Positions 8,205 through 16,832 of a stretch of 64,000 nt of DNA are shown piece by piece. The translations under genes and the position numbers were made by a program. Source of the stretch: Flavobacterium gyeonganense (GTDB lineage: Bacteria; Bacteroidota; Bacteroidia; Flavobacteriales; Flavobacteriaceae). The stretch lies in contig NZ_CP121112.1 in the NCBI RefSeq assembly GCF_029625295.1, positions 124,001-188,000 of the forward strand. The letters are read 5' to 3'. How positions within the stretch are numbered: position 1 is the stretch's first letter; every line of letters starts with the position of its first letter. Below the pieces are notes generated by a model. The model did not search any database and was not told the DNA's origin. It worked only from the letters and a program-made list of their open reading frames with translations.

Positions 8205-10130
8205 ATGAAAAAGTTTATACTACTTTGCTTCACAATAGTAAGTGTTTTTTCATTCAGATGTTATGCCCAACAATCGAAAGTAAATGCTGCTGAAAAAAAA
8301 TACGATGGCTATGCCTACATCGACGCCATAAAAACCTATGAGAGACTAGCCCGGAAAGGATACAAGTCCGAAGATATGTTTAAGAAACTAGGGAATTCTT
8401 ATTACTTCAATTCTGATTTTGAAGGAGCTGCAAAATGGTATGGAGAGTTATTTGCGATAAATATAAATCCTGAACCTGAATTTTATTACAGATATGCCCA
8501 ATCTCTAAAATCAACAGGACAAGCGGATCAGGCTAATAAAATTCTTAACGAATTTAACTCAAAATATCCAAATGACAATCGGGGCAAACTTTACAAAGAA
8601 AATGTAAATTACCTTGATAAGATCAAAGCCAATTCAGGACGCTATACTATTGAAGATGCCGGAATCAATTCACAATATTCTGACTACAGTACTTTTGTAG
8701 CCAACAATAAAATTTATTTTGCTTCGGCTCGTGACACCGGTAATTTTTCGCAGCGTAAACACAAATGGACAGGTGAATATTTTACTAATTTATATGTTAC
8801 AAATGTAGATTCTGCAAAAGTAAAAAAGTTTAGAACTGCACTAAATACTAAATTCCACGAATCTTCTCCTGTACTTACCAAAGACGGAAAAACGATCTAT
8901 TTTACACGTAATAATTATTTAGATGGAAAAAAAGGAAAAAATGAAGACAAAATTACTTTTATCAAAATTTACAAAGCAACTCTTGAAAATGGCAAATGGA
9001 CTAATATTAGAGAGCTTCCCTTCAGCAGCAACAATTACAGTACTGCTCATCCTGCACTTAGTCCTGATGAAAAAACTTTATATTTTGCTTCTGATATGCC
9101 CGGAAGTATTGGTCAGTCTGATCTGTTTAAAGTCAGTATCAATGAAAAAGGTGAATACGGTAAACCTCAAAATTTAGGAGCATCAATCAATACAGAAGGC
9201 AGGGAAACATTTCCGTATGTCAGTAATGAAAATGAAATTTATTTTGCTTCAGACGGTCATCCCGGACTTGGAGGACTGGATGTTTTTGTAGGCCAGATTG
9301 ATCCCGACGGGGGTATCAGTGATATCCAAAATGTAGGAGCTGATGTCAATTCGCCTAAAGATGATTTTGCCTATATAATTGATACAGCCACAAGACAAGG
9401 CTATTTTAGTTCCAATAAAGATGGTGGTAAGGGCTCAGATGACATTTATAAATTTCTGGAAACACGAAGATTAAAATGCAGTCAGGAATTATATGGCCTG
9501 ATTACTGATCAGGCTACCGGAATGATTTTACCTGGGGCAAAAGTCAGTTTATATGACCGGGATTTGAATCTAAAAAGCACGATATATGCTGATGATACCG
9601 GAAATTATAATTTTAAAGTTGAATGTAAAGAAACGTATTATGTGAGGGCAGAAAAACCAGAATATAACACCAAAGAAGTAAGCATTGAAATTCCTGATAA
9701 AACCGGCAGAACAAATCTTCCAATAGCTTTAGAAAGTGCTAAATGCAAAGTTACTATTGGGGATGATTTAGGAAAATGTTTCGGTATCAAAATGATTTAT
9801 TTTGACCTGGACAAATCCAACATCAGAGAAGAAGCTGCTTTGGATTTAGAAAAAATATTAGATGTACTCAATCAAAATCCTAAAATGAAACTGGATATCC
9901 GTTCTCATACAGATAGCAGGGCAAGCCATAAATACAATGAATCTTTGTCAGACCGAAGAGCAAAATCAACCATCGAATGGCTAATTACAAATGGTGTTGA
10001 CAAAAACCGTTTAACAGGCAAGGGCTACGGCGAGACACAACTTGTAAACGAATGCTCAGATGGTGTAAAATGCAGCGAAGAAAAACATCAGGAAAACAGA
10101 CGAAGCGAATTTATTATAACCGCTTTATAA
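8205..10130 (+). CDS. PorE-like OmpA family protein with TPR, PD40 and carboxypeptidase-regulatory domains
   Basis: 641 residues starting 11 bases after the SprF-like gene. A signal peptide ends near CYAQQ. Domain order is TPR-like helices (about 25-130), a PD40/WD40-like propeller (about 170-420, with repeats such as HPALSPDEKTLYFASD), a carboxypeptidase-regulatory-like beta-sandwich (about 430-505), and a C-terminal OmpA peptidoglycan-binding domain (about 525-641; IYFDLDKSNI, SHTDSRA, ENRRSEF). This is the architecture of PorE of the T9SS, although a clear lipobox is absent. It probably anchors the neighbouring T9SS components or the secreted protein to peptidoglycan (inference). It is the last gene of the cassette, followed by a terminator. 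Confidence 0.88.
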   Translation: MKKFILLCFTIVSVFSFRCYAQQSKVNAAEKKYDGYAYIDAIKTYERLARKGYKSEDMFKKLGNSYYFNSDFEGAAKWYGELFAININPEPEFYYRYAQSLKSTGQADQANKILNEFNSKYPNDNRGKLYKENVNYLDKIKANSGRYTIEDAGINSQYSDYSTFVANNKIYFASARDTGNFSQRKHKWTGEYFTNLYVTNVDSAKVKKFRTALNTKFHESSPVLTKDGKTIYFTRNNYLDGKKGKNEDKITFIKIYKATLENGKWTNIRELPFSSNNYSTAHPALSPDEKTLYFASDMPGSIGQSDLFKVSINEKGEYGKPQNLGASINTEGRETFPYVSNENEIYFASDGHPGLGGLDVFVGQIDPDGGISDIQNVGADVNSPKDDFAYIIDTATRQGYFSSNKDGGKGSDDIYKFLETRRLKCSQELYGLITDQATGMILPGAKVSLYDRDLNLKSTIYADDTGNYNFKVECKETYYVRAEKPEYNTKEVSIEIPDKTGRTNLPIALESAKCKVTIGDDLGKCFGIKMIYFDLDKSNIREEAALDLEKILDVLNQNPKMKLDIRSHTDSRASHKYNESLSDRRAKSTIEWLITNGVDKNRLTGKGYGETQLVNECSDGVKCSEEKHQENRRSEFIITAL

Positions 10131-10159
10131 AACTAAAATACCAAAAACCAATTCACCTC

Positions 10160-10183
10160 AGCTACCCTTCGGGGTAGCTTCTT
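10160..10183 (+). terminator. Rho-independent terminator with TTCG loop
   Basis: AGCTACCC (10160-10167) and GGGTAGCT (10172-10179) form an 8-bp stem closed by a TTCG tetraloop and followed by a short T-rich stretch. It ends the rightward T9SS cassette. Confidence 0.8.
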
Positions 10184-10189
10184 AAAAAT

Positions 10190-10221
10190 AAGTCGTTGCA
10201 AACATCACTTTACAACGACTT
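10190..10221 (-). terminator. Terminator for the leftward CAP-domain gene
   Basis: AAGTCGTTG (10190-10198) pairs with CAACGACTT (10213-10221), and the stem can extend by AAA/TTT after one mismatch. On the minus strand it is followed by ATTTTTAAG, so it fits termination of the gene ending at 10253. Confidence 0.65.
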
Positions 10222-10252
10222 AATAACTAAACCTGAATACTAACTCTCTTTT

Positions 10253-10750
10253 TTAAATTTTTGCAAAAATATTGGTATAATACTTTTTACCAGTTTCTGC
10301 ATCAATTTTAACAGCAATACCAAAGTGAGTATAATCTCCTTCGATATTTTGTTTATGTGATGGACTATCTAACCATGCTTTTAAAACACCTTCAGCGGTT
10401 TGATAGTTATATGCAATATTTTCTCCAACTTTTTTAGCACCCAGAACAGCGATAATATTCTCAGACCGGGCTACAAAATCATTATGATTTATAGCTTTAT
10501 TTGCAATCATATAATTATCGTGTTCTTCAGATTTGAAAGAGATGTGATTGACTGTTATTAAACTATTCAATCCTATACTTACACGATACTTATTTATTAA
10601 CTGCAATACCTCTAATTCAGAAGCATTATAGTTATATTCTGTTACAAGTTCAGACTTAGCAGTGTTAGTGCTTTCAACTGACTCTGATGAACAAGAACCA
10701 AAAATATAGACAACAGCCAAAAGCAAGATTGTCTGAAGCAATTTCTTCAT
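10253..10750 (-). CDS. CAP (SCP/PR-1-like) domain lipoprotein
   Basis: 165 residues. The N-terminus is a lipoprotein signal with a lipobox at FGSC (Cys20), so the protein is probably tethered to a membrane by lipid. From about residue 45 the sequence is a bacterial CAP domain: LQLINKYR near the start, the histidine motifs INHNDF and SPSHKQNI, and the GENIAYNYQT motif. CAP proteins are secreted or surface proteins whose biochemical role in bacteria is mostly unknown; some bind sterols or act as proteases. The gene stands alone between two terminator-like regions. Identity of the domain is firm, function is not. Confidence 0.88.
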   Translation of the reverse strand: MKKLLQTILLLAVVYIFGSCSSESVESTNTAKSELVTEYNYNASELEVLQLINKYRVSIGLNSLITVNHISFKSEEHDNYMIANKAINHNDFVARSENIIAVLGAKKVGENIAYNYQTAEGVLKAWLDSPSHKQNIEGDYTHFGIAVKIDAETGKKYYTNIFAKI

Positions 10751-10912
10751 AAAATAATTAGGTTAAAATATAAAGCAGAATTTGGGACAATTCGTTTTAA
10801 TATTTGGAAACGTTATTAATTTACACTTCAAAAAAACAAAATTATCGTTTAAATGACAAATTTAATCGATGAAATGCACTACTATTTTTTATTTATAATA
10901 TAATACTTACAA

Positions 10913-11557
10913 TTAAGGTGATAATCGCTGAATACTCCAAGTAAAATCTGGCTGACTTTTATAACAAATTCTGTCATGCAGTCTATTAGCTCTGCCCTGC
11001 CAAAATTCAACTTCTAATGGAGTAACAATATAACCTCCCCAGTGCTCGGGTCGTGATATTGATTTTCCTTCAAAAGTAGTTTCCAGTTTTTTTAAATTTT
11101 CTTCTAAAAAAGATCTTGACGGAATCACCTCGCTTTGATTCGAAACAACAGCTCCCAATTTACTTCCGTCAGGACGAGAATCGAAATAATTGTCTGAGAT
11201 AATTTCAGAAGTTTTTTGGGCAATTCCTTTTATAATGACCTGACGTTCCATTTCCTGCCAGAAAAAAGACAGACATACATGCGGATTTGCTGCAATCGCT
11301 TTTCCTTTTTCCGAATTATAATTGGTATAAAAAATAAATCCTTCTTCAGAAAATTTCTTTAATAAAACCACTCTCGATTTTGGAAACCCATCTAATCCAA
11401 TGGTAGAAACAGTCATCGCATTTACTTCTCCGCTTCCGCCAAAATCTTCTACTTCATGAAACCACCGGTTAAAAAGGTTAATTGGATCTTCAGGAATAGA
11501 ATCTTCCAGTAATTCACTTTTTTCGTAAGATCGCCTATAATTGCTTAAATCGTTCAT
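10913..11557 (-). CDS. pdxH: Pyridoxamine 5'-phosphate oxidase
   Basis: 214 residues, the usual length. PdxH is an FMN enzyme that oxidises pyridoxine or pyridoxamine 5'-phosphate to pyridoxal 5'-phosphate in the cytoplasm. Visible family features are NAMTVSTIGLDGFPKSRVVLLK (split here as NAMTVST and SRVVLLK), GFIFYTNYNSEKG, FWQEMERQVI, the SRPDGSKLGAVVSNQS-like loop (DSRPDGSK), and a C-terminal WQGRANRLHDRI followed by W-x-x-x-R-L-S-P, the invariant end. It lies downstream of ribonuclease Z on the same strand, separated by a T-rich tandem repeat. Confidence 0.96.
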   Translation of the reverse strand: MNDLSNYRRSYEKSELLEDSIPEDPINLFNRWFHEVEDFGGSGEVNAMTVSTIGLDGFPKSRVVLLKKFSEEGFIFYTNYNSEKGKAIAANPHVCLSFFWQEMERQVIIKGIAQKTSEIISDNYFDSRPDGSKLGAVVSNQSEVIPSRSFLEENLKKLETTFEGKSISRPEHWGGYIVTPLEVEFWQGRANRLHDRICYKSQPDFTWSIQRLSP

Positions 11558-11654
11558 TTTTTATTTTTTGTTACAAGTTAATTGTAAAATGTGAAATGCA
11601 AAATAATAACAGTAAAACTAAAAAAATATTACTTTTCACTCTTCAGTCTTTACT

Positions 11655-11690
11655 CTTTACTTTTTACTTTTTACTTTTTACTTTTTTACA
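11655..11690. repeat. Short T-rich tandem repeat (7-mer)
   Basis: Between ribonuclease Z and pdxH the unit CTTTTTA/TTTTTAC is repeated about four times with a diverged copy before it. It lies partly over the last codons of ribonuclease Z. It looks like a simple slippage-prone repeat; no function is evident. Confidence 0.6.
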
Positions 11691-12598
11691 TCATTAAACT
11701 CAAACGAAACTCCGTCATCTGCTAAAAGTACATTTGGAAAAATTGTTTCAGCTTCTTCTTTAAAACGTTGAATTGATTCGTATCTTGTTGAATAATGCCC
11801 CAGGATCAATTGCTTTGCATTCGCTTTTAAAGCAATCGTTGCGGCTTCTTTCGCCGTTGAATGCAATGTTTTTTGTGCCAAAGGAGCTTCAGATTCCAAA
11901 AATGTAGATTCATGATATAAAATGTCTACATTTTCTATAATCTGGATAATAGCTTCATTATAAACAGTATCAGAACAGAAAGCATAACTTTTTGGCTGAA
12001 TTGGATCAAAAGTCAGTTTTTCGTTTTCGATTATAGTTCCGTCATCAAGCGTAATATCTCCTCCGTTTTTTATTTTTTGATAATAAGCAACATGAATATT
12101 ATAACGCTGAACCGCTTCAATATTTAACTTTCTTTCATCCGGTTTTTCTGTAAAGAGATAACCATTAGTGTAAACGCGATGCTTTAACGGAATTGTCTTC
12201 ACTATAACTTTCTTATCTTCAAAAATAACTTCACTTTCTTTTGATTCTAATTCATGGAAAAACAAACTGTAAGTGGTCCATGATTCCGTCAATTTCAATT
12301 GAAGAAGAATAAGTTCTTTAATTCCCTTTGGACCATAAATATGTAAATCGCTAGTTCTTCCCAAAAGGGAAAAAGTCGAAACAGTTCCAATCAATCCGTA
12401 AAGATGGTCTCCGTGAAGATGGGAAATAAAAATGTGATTAATTTTTGAGAATTTAATCTTATTTTTCCGAAGCTGAACCTGCGTTCCTTCGCCACAGTCA
12501 ATTAAAAACAACCTGTTTTTAATTTCTAAAACCTGAGAGGTAGGGTTTGTAATTGTCCTGGGAGTAGCTGCATAGCAGCCTAGTATAGTTAACTTCAA
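11678..12598 (-). CDS. rnz: Ribonuclease Z (tRNA 3' endonuclease)
   Basis: 306 residues, the length of the short tRNase Z form. It is a metallo-beta-lactamase-fold enzyme that trims the 3' trailer of tRNA precursors. The zinc motif HLHGDH is near residue 60, after the LILDCGEGTQ-like segment (FLIDCGEGTQVQLRK). Further metal ligands are in AFCSDTVYN, YHESTFL and LILGHYSTRY near the end. The A-x-x-x-T substrate-recognition type segment near the N-terminus (CYAATPRTITNPTSQ) is present. It is directly downstream of the STAS-like gene, a pairing I recall from other flavobacteria. Confidence 0.95.
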   Translation of the reverse strand: MKLTILGCYAATPRTITNPTSQVLEIKNRLFLIDCGEGTQVQLRKNKIKFSKINHIFISHLHGDHLYGLIGTVSTFSLLGRTSDLHIYGPKGIKELILLQLKLTESWTTYSLFFHELESKESEVIFEDKKVIVKTIPLKHRVYTNGYLFTEKPDERKLNIEAVQRYNIHVAYYQKIKNGGDITLDDGTIIENEKLTFDPIQPKSYAFCSDTVYNEAIIQIIENVDILYHESTFLESEAPLAQKTLHSTAKEAATIALKANAKQLILGHYSTRYESIQRFKEEAETIFPNVLLADDGVSFEFNDVKK

Positions 12599-12729
12599 TT
12601 TTATATTTATTCGTTTTTAGGTAAATCTTTTAATCGCCAAGGACTAAAAATAGATAAAAAATCGATTAAACAGCCAAATAAATTTAATCGATTAATTTAT
12701 TTAAACGAATAAATACAAAAGGTGAGTTT

Positions 12730-13061
12730 TTAGAAGCCTAAGTCCCTTTCGATTTCTTCCATTTCGATAATATCATGAGCTTCTAAAAGAGAAGGCACAA
12801 CGGTTAATTTATCAGAAATAGCATTGAAATCAAGCTCCGAAGCTACAATTACAAATGATTTCTTTGCTTTTTTTGCTGTTTGGAAAGTGGTAAAAAAAGT
12901 TTCAGATCACTTTCAGATAAATTGGAATCCGAAGTTAAATCGATAATAATATTTTGTTTTTCAAAGGTCTTAAACTGCTGCGTCACTTTATCCAAAAAAG
13001 ATTTAAAATCTCCCTGAGTATCTTTAATAGTAACGGTATGTCCTTTCTGATCTACTTTCAT
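12730..13061 (-). CDS. STAS-like small protein, reading frame broken at an A-AAA-AAG heptamer
   Basis: The zero frame starts MKVDQKGHTVTI (ATG 13061) and stops at 12849. A -1 shift at 12867-12873 opens a second frame that runs to a TAA at 12730-12732, giving about 110 residues in total ending EEIERDLGF. The downstream frame continues sensibly (KKAKKSFVIVASELDF), and the order beta-helix segments plus a central IIIDLTSDSNLSESDL resembles a STAS fold, typical of anti-sigma-antagonist-like proteins (inference). The break is either a real or sequencing loss of one A in an A8 run, or programmed -1 frameshifting. Function is unknown; it sits just upstream of ribonuclease Z. Confidence 0.75.
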
Positions 13062-13132
13062 TTTATAATTTGTGGGGCTTATATAAAAATTGATATTTCT
13101 GAACGCAAAGTTACGAAGTTTTTTTATTTGTT

Positions 13133-13342
13133 GTTTCAAGTTTCAGGTTTCAAGTTTCAGGTTTTGCTTGTCTTGAATATTTGTTAGAAAAAGTTTTGTC
13201 ATTTCGACCTTTTGGGATAAATCACACTCATAAGTCGGCAAACATTGGCTCATATATTGCGGAGTTTTGTAGTGTGATTTCTCCCTTCGCTCGAAATGAC
13301 AAACGTTACGCGACTTGAAACATTAAACTTGAAACAAAACTA
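13133..13342. repeat. Imperfect palindromic intergenic element between pyrB and the STAS-like gene
   Basis: Left arm TGTCATTTCGA...AAATCACACT (about 13197-13229) matches the reverse complement of the right arm at about 13271-13302 (AGTGTGATTT...TCGAAATGACA) with a few mismatches. Outside these, GTTTCAAG/GTTTCAGG tandem 7-mers (13133-13165) face an inverted CTTGAAAC pair on the right (13314-13337). No coding potential is seen. It resembles dispersed palindromic repeats common in flavobacterial genomes (recollection, not searched). Confidence 0.65.
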
Positions 13343-13345
13343 AAT

Positions 13346-14272
13346 CTATTGAATCTTAGAAGCCAAAAGATAAATAACCGCCATTCTAATCGCTACACCA
13401 TTTTCTACCTGATTTAAGATTACAGAATGATCTGAATCAGCCACCTCAGAAGTGATTTCTACTCCCCTGTTGATGGGTCCCGGGTGCATGATTACGATTT
13501 CTTTTCCAAGCGAATCCAAAAGCGGTTTGTCAACTCCGTATTGCTGTGCGTATTCACGAGTTGACGGGAAGAAGTTTACATCCATACGTTCATTTTGTAC
13601 ACGAAGCATATTGGCTACGTCGCACCATTCTAAAGCTTTTCTCAAATTTGGTTCAACGGTAACACCTAGCGATTCAATATATCTCGGAATCAGCGTTTTT
13701 GGTCCACAGACTTTAACTTCAGCGCCCTGCATCTGCAAAGCATAAATATTAGACAAAGCTACTCTTGAATGCAGAATATCACCCACAATCACCACTTTTT
13801 TTCCGGCAACATCACCCAGTTTTTCTCTGATTGAATAACTGTCTAATAATGCCTGAGTTGGATGTTCGTGAGCACCATCGCCTGCGTTTACGACACTGGC
13901 TTTGACATTTTTGGATAAAAAATAAGCCGCTCCGGGATTGGAGTGGCGCATGACAACCATATCTACTTTCATTGAAAGGATATTGTTTACAGTATCAATA
14001 AGGGTTTCTCCTTTTTTAACCGAAGATTGGGCTGCTGAAAAACTAATCACATCTGCAGATAAACGTTTCTGTGCTAATTCAAAGGAAAGTTTGGTTCTGG
14101 TACTGTTTTCGAAAAAAATATTGGCAATGGTAATATCTCGTAATGAAGGAACTTTTTTAATTGGCCGGTTAATCACTTCTTTAAAATGATCTGCCGTTTC
14201 AAAAATCAGGTTTATATCATTTTCATTGATATATTTAATTCCTAATAAATGATTTACGCTTAATTCTTTCAT
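13346..14272 (-). CDS. pyrB: Aspartate carbamoyltransferase catalytic subunit
   Basis: 308 residues from the ATG at 14272 (MKELSVNHLLGI); a longer reading to 14329 adds an unlikely leader. The enzyme joins carbamoyl phosphate and aspartate in pyrimidine synthesis. The carbamoyl-phosphate loop FFENSTRTKLSFE is near residue 54, the second-subunit loop SSVKKGET near 82, then MRHSNPGAA, GDGAHEHPTQALLD near 135, and HPGPINRG near 268. No regulatory pyrI gene is adjacent. It lies in a leftward run pyrR - DUF6891-like - pyrB, so co-regulation by PyrR is plausible but not shown. Confidence 0.96.
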   Translation of the reverse strand: MKELSVNHLLGIKYINENDINLIFETADHFKEVINRPIKKVPSLRDITIANIFFENSTRTKLSFELAQKRLSADVISFSAAQSSVKKGETLIDTVNNILSMKVDMVVMRHSNPGAAYFLSKNVKASVVNAGDGAHEHPTQALLDSYSIREKLGDVAGKKVVIVGDILHSRVALSNIYALQMQGAEVKVCGPKTLIPRYIESLGVTVEPNLRKALEWCDVANMLRVQNERMDVNFFPSTREYAQQYGVDKPLLDSLGKEIVIMHPGPINRGVEITSEVADSDHSVILNQVENGVAIRMAVIYLLASKIQ

Positions 14273-14356
14273 TTTTGTTTCTTTAATATTATTTGTCAAA
14301 TTCTGAATGACGAAATGTCCGGCATACAATACTTCTTTAAAGAGCAGCTACTCTAT

Positions 14357-14998
14357 TTATTGGATCATTCGGTCTACAACTTCACTGTAATCCTGTAAAT
14401 CTCTCGCCTCTTCATCAAAAACATTCTGCCATCTGAAACCCGGAATTTCAATTTTTGTCCTTGCCGATTCATTCCAGTTGACTTCAAAACCGTTGTTTCT
14501 TAGCACTTCCGCAACTTTCTTTCCTACAGCGATAGTAGTTGCTTCATCTGAATTATCTACTTTTTGAAAAGCGATATATAAACTGGGATCTTCAATAGAA
14601 ACCGCTCTTGCTAAATCCTGTTCGTGATAAAAGCAATACCCATCAGATTCTACTTCATTTTCCTGAAGTTCTCTTTCTACCTCAACTACTTCGTATTCGC
14701 CGTCACTTGTGGTATATCCGGCATTGTGAAGCGCAATGATGTTTTCGTCTGCCAATTCATCAAACGCTTTTATCAGCTTTTCAGTATCTGTTGGCGTTTT
14801 CCAGTGCTTGCTTTCTTCCAGCAGTTTTTTGTATTCTTCGTCGATTATTTCAAAAGCCCATGCTTCTGAAATTTCGTCATCAAATTCGTTATCTTCAATT
14901 TCTTCTATAATGTTCTCTTTGATTTCATCAATAGAAAGAAATCCCATTCTTACCTGATTAAAAATTGATTCATAAATGAACGCTTCGTTTTCTGTCAT
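14357..14998 (-). CDS. DUF6891-like uncharacterised protein
   Basis: 213 residues, very acidic and without signal peptide or membrane segment. The N-terminal 70 residues are rich in Glu and Asp and predicted helical. From about residue 85 the sequence ALHNAGYTTSDGEYE, the YCFYHEQDLARAV segment, then a nucleotide-independent alpha/beta part (VAEVLRNNGFEVNWNES) and IPGFRW resemble DUF6891 proteins. I do not know a function. It is placed tightly between pyrR and pyrB on the same strand (30 bp from pyrR), so it is probably in the pyrimidine operon. Confidence 0.7.
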   Translation of the reverse strand: MTENEAFIYESIFNQVRMGFLSIDEIKENIIEEIEDNEFDDEISEAWAFEIIDEEYKKLLEESKHWKTPTDTEKLIKAFDELADENIIALHNAGYTTSDGEYEVVEVERELQENEVESDGYCFYHEQDLARAVSIEDPSLYIAFQKVDNSDEATTIAVGKKVAEVLRNNGFEVNWNESARTKIEIPGFRWQNVFDEEARDLQDYSEVVDRMIQ

Positions 14999-15028
14999 GA
15001 CTGTGTTTTCAATTTTTAACGATTTCTT

Positions 15029-15568
15029 TTAATTGGTAACCAAATGCACCACATCTTCGCCGTCATTTTCTTTCCAGCTCACTTTTACTTTTTCGCCATT
15101 AATCGCATCTACCTGACGGCCACGATAATCGGGCTGAATAGGCAAATTACGACTAAAACGTCTGTCGATTAACACCAGTAATTCGATTTCTGAAGGTCTT
15201 CCGAAAGACTGAATTGCGGTTAAGGCAGAACGAATACTGCGTCCGGTAAACAAAACGTCATCGATAAAAATGACTTTTTTGTTTTCGACTATAAAATTAA
15301 TCTGGGTTTTATTGGCTTCAAGCGGTTTATCGGTTCTGCGGAAATCATCTCTAAAGAAAGTGATATCCAGATAACCCAGCGAAATTTCAGGTGTTTTGTA
15401 TTCGTTCTCTAAAATTTGTTTCAAACGCTCCGCCAGAAAGACCCCTCTGGGCTGAATCCCGATTAAAATTGTATCTGAAAAATCAAGGTGTTTTTCGATT
15501 AACTGACAAGCCAAACGATGGAGTATGATAGTAACTTCTTTTGAATTAAGTAATACTTTCTGGCTCAT
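15029..15568 (-). CDS. pyrR: PyrR-type phosphoribosyltransferase / pyrimidine operon regulator
   Basis: 179 residues from the ATG at 15568 (MSQKVLLNSKEV). The PRPP-binding motif VIFIDDVLFTGRSIRSAL is near residue 95. GIQPRGVFLAERL near 40 and LIDRRFSRNLPIQPDYRGR near 140 are typical of PyrR. Such proteins bind UMP and act on pyr mRNA in Firmicutes and also have weak uracil phosphoribosyltransferase activity. Whether RNA regulation happens here cannot be seen; I find no obvious PyrR-type hairpin upstream. It is the first gene of the leftward pyrR-pyrB run. Confidence 0.93.
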   Translation of the reverse strand: MSQKVLLNSKEVTIILHRLACQLIEKHLDFSDTILIGIQPRGVFLAERLKQILENEYKTPEISLGYLDITFFRDDFRRTDKPLEANKTQINFIVENKKVIFIDDVLFTGRSIRSALTAIQSFGRPSEIELLVLIDRRFSRNLPIQPDYRGRQVDAINGEKVKVSWKENDGEDVVHLVTN

Positions 15569-15635
15569 AATTAATTGTAATGATTGGTCGGGCAAATATA
15601 CAAATTCCGATTTAGGATTTATTCATTAATACTTC

Positions 15636-16832
15636 TTAAAAATTATTATTTTTTTTCAAAGAAACCCATGTAGCCTTGTGCCAGATGTATTCTAGCGGTC
15701 CTTGTTTATTTTTATTAAGCCACCACTTACAGAACCATAATTGTAATAGAAACAAAACAATACCAATTAATAAACTATAAGTCGCTCCGGTATATTCTAC
15801 AAGTCCCAATCCGTATCGATAGTAAATAAAAGAGCCTACTATAGACTGCATTATGTAATTGGTCAGACTCATTTTACCAAACGGAATTAGTCCTGAAAGA
15901 ATGTTTTGCACACGCTCTTTTTGATATAATAGTACAAATACAGCTACCATAAACATCATAAAAGCAAAATTAGACCATGACTTTACAATTACAGAAAGGG
16001 TTTTAAGCATCGATTTGTGCTCGATAATTTGTGATGAAAAAAATTTGAAACCGTATAAAGGGAGAAAAAGAAGAAAAGAAAAAAGCAGTACTTTTTTCCA
16101 AAACAAATTACTTTCTTGAGATGCGATAAACAATTTTCTGCGTCCCATTAACATTCCAAACATAAATAAAGCGGGAGCCTGAAAAAAACGGCCATTTTCC
16201 CAACACCAGAAAATTGATGCCCATCGTCCAAATTTTAAATTCCCAATTGCGTGATCCATAAAAGAATTGCTTTTTAAATATTCCCCCATCAATTTAAAAT
16301 ATGCATTTGAGATATTGGGTCCCGGAATATATTCCGGATGCAACAGCATATAAAAACACTTTATCCACTCCAAAGGCTGCAACATTAAAATAATAGCAGT
16401 AACAAAAACAGCTTTATCACTCCATTTACAAACCGGAATCAAAACAATTCCCAACACAGCATAAATCACCAAAATGTCACCTTCATAAAAAATAGTATTA
16501 AAAATACCAAAGCCTAACAAGAGTAATAATCTCCATAAAAATCTCATTCTAAAATCTTTACCTTTTCTTTCCTGATTATCATTTTGAATATAAAAGCTAA
16601 AACCAAACAGTAAGGCAAAAATAGCATAGGATTTTCCTCCAAAAAGAAAAAACAATGTTTCCCAAATTATTTTATCTAAGGATTTTATCCATTCCGGCAA
16701 ATATTCGGGTAAGTAATAATAATCAAAATGTTCAATATTATGCAAAAACATAATAGACATAATAGCAAATCCCCTTAAGGCATCCACTACTTCAATTCGT
16801 GGTGCTTTGATACTTAAAGTACTGTTTGGCAT
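15636..16832 (-). CDS. DUF418 (YeiB-like) membrane protein
   Basis: 398 residues from the ATG at 16832 (MPNSTLSIKAPRIE); the longer form to 16889 adds 19 unlikely residues. After a short cytoplasmic start comes DALRGFAIMSIMFLHN, the family's opening signature, and about nine to ten hydrophobic segments, with GGKSYAIFALLFGFSF and a C-terminal GKMSLTNYIMQSI motif followed by PLEYIWHKATW near the end, both typical of DUF418. These inner-membrane proteins are distantly related to acyltransferase-3 proteins; a transport or envelope role is suspected but unproven. Confidence 0.88.
   Translation of the reverse strand: MPNSTLSIKAPRIEVVDALRGFAIMSIMFLHNIEHFDYYYLPEYLPEWIKSLDKIIWETLFFLFGGKSYAIFALLFGFSFYIQNDNQERKGKDFRMRFLWRLLLLLGFGIFNTIFYEGDILVIYAVLGIVLIPVCKWSDKAVFVTAIILMLQPLEWIKCFYMLLHPEYIPGPNISNAYFKLMGEYLKSNSFMDHAIGNLKFGRWASIFWCWENGRFFQAPALFMFGMLMGRRKLFIASQESNLFWKKVLLFSFLLFLPLYGFKFFSSQIIEHKSMLKTLSVIVKSWSNFAFMMFMVAVFVLLYQKERVQNILSGLIPFGKMSLTNYIMQSIVGSFIYYRYGLGLVEYTGATYSLLIGIVLFLLQLWFCKWWLNKNKQGPLEYIWHKATWVSLKKNNNF

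Noticed and set aside
13133..13165. Four GTTTCAAG/GTTTCAGG units as a small CRISPR-like or regulatory array
   Set aside because: The units are directly adjacent 7-mers without spacers and form part of a larger palindrome.
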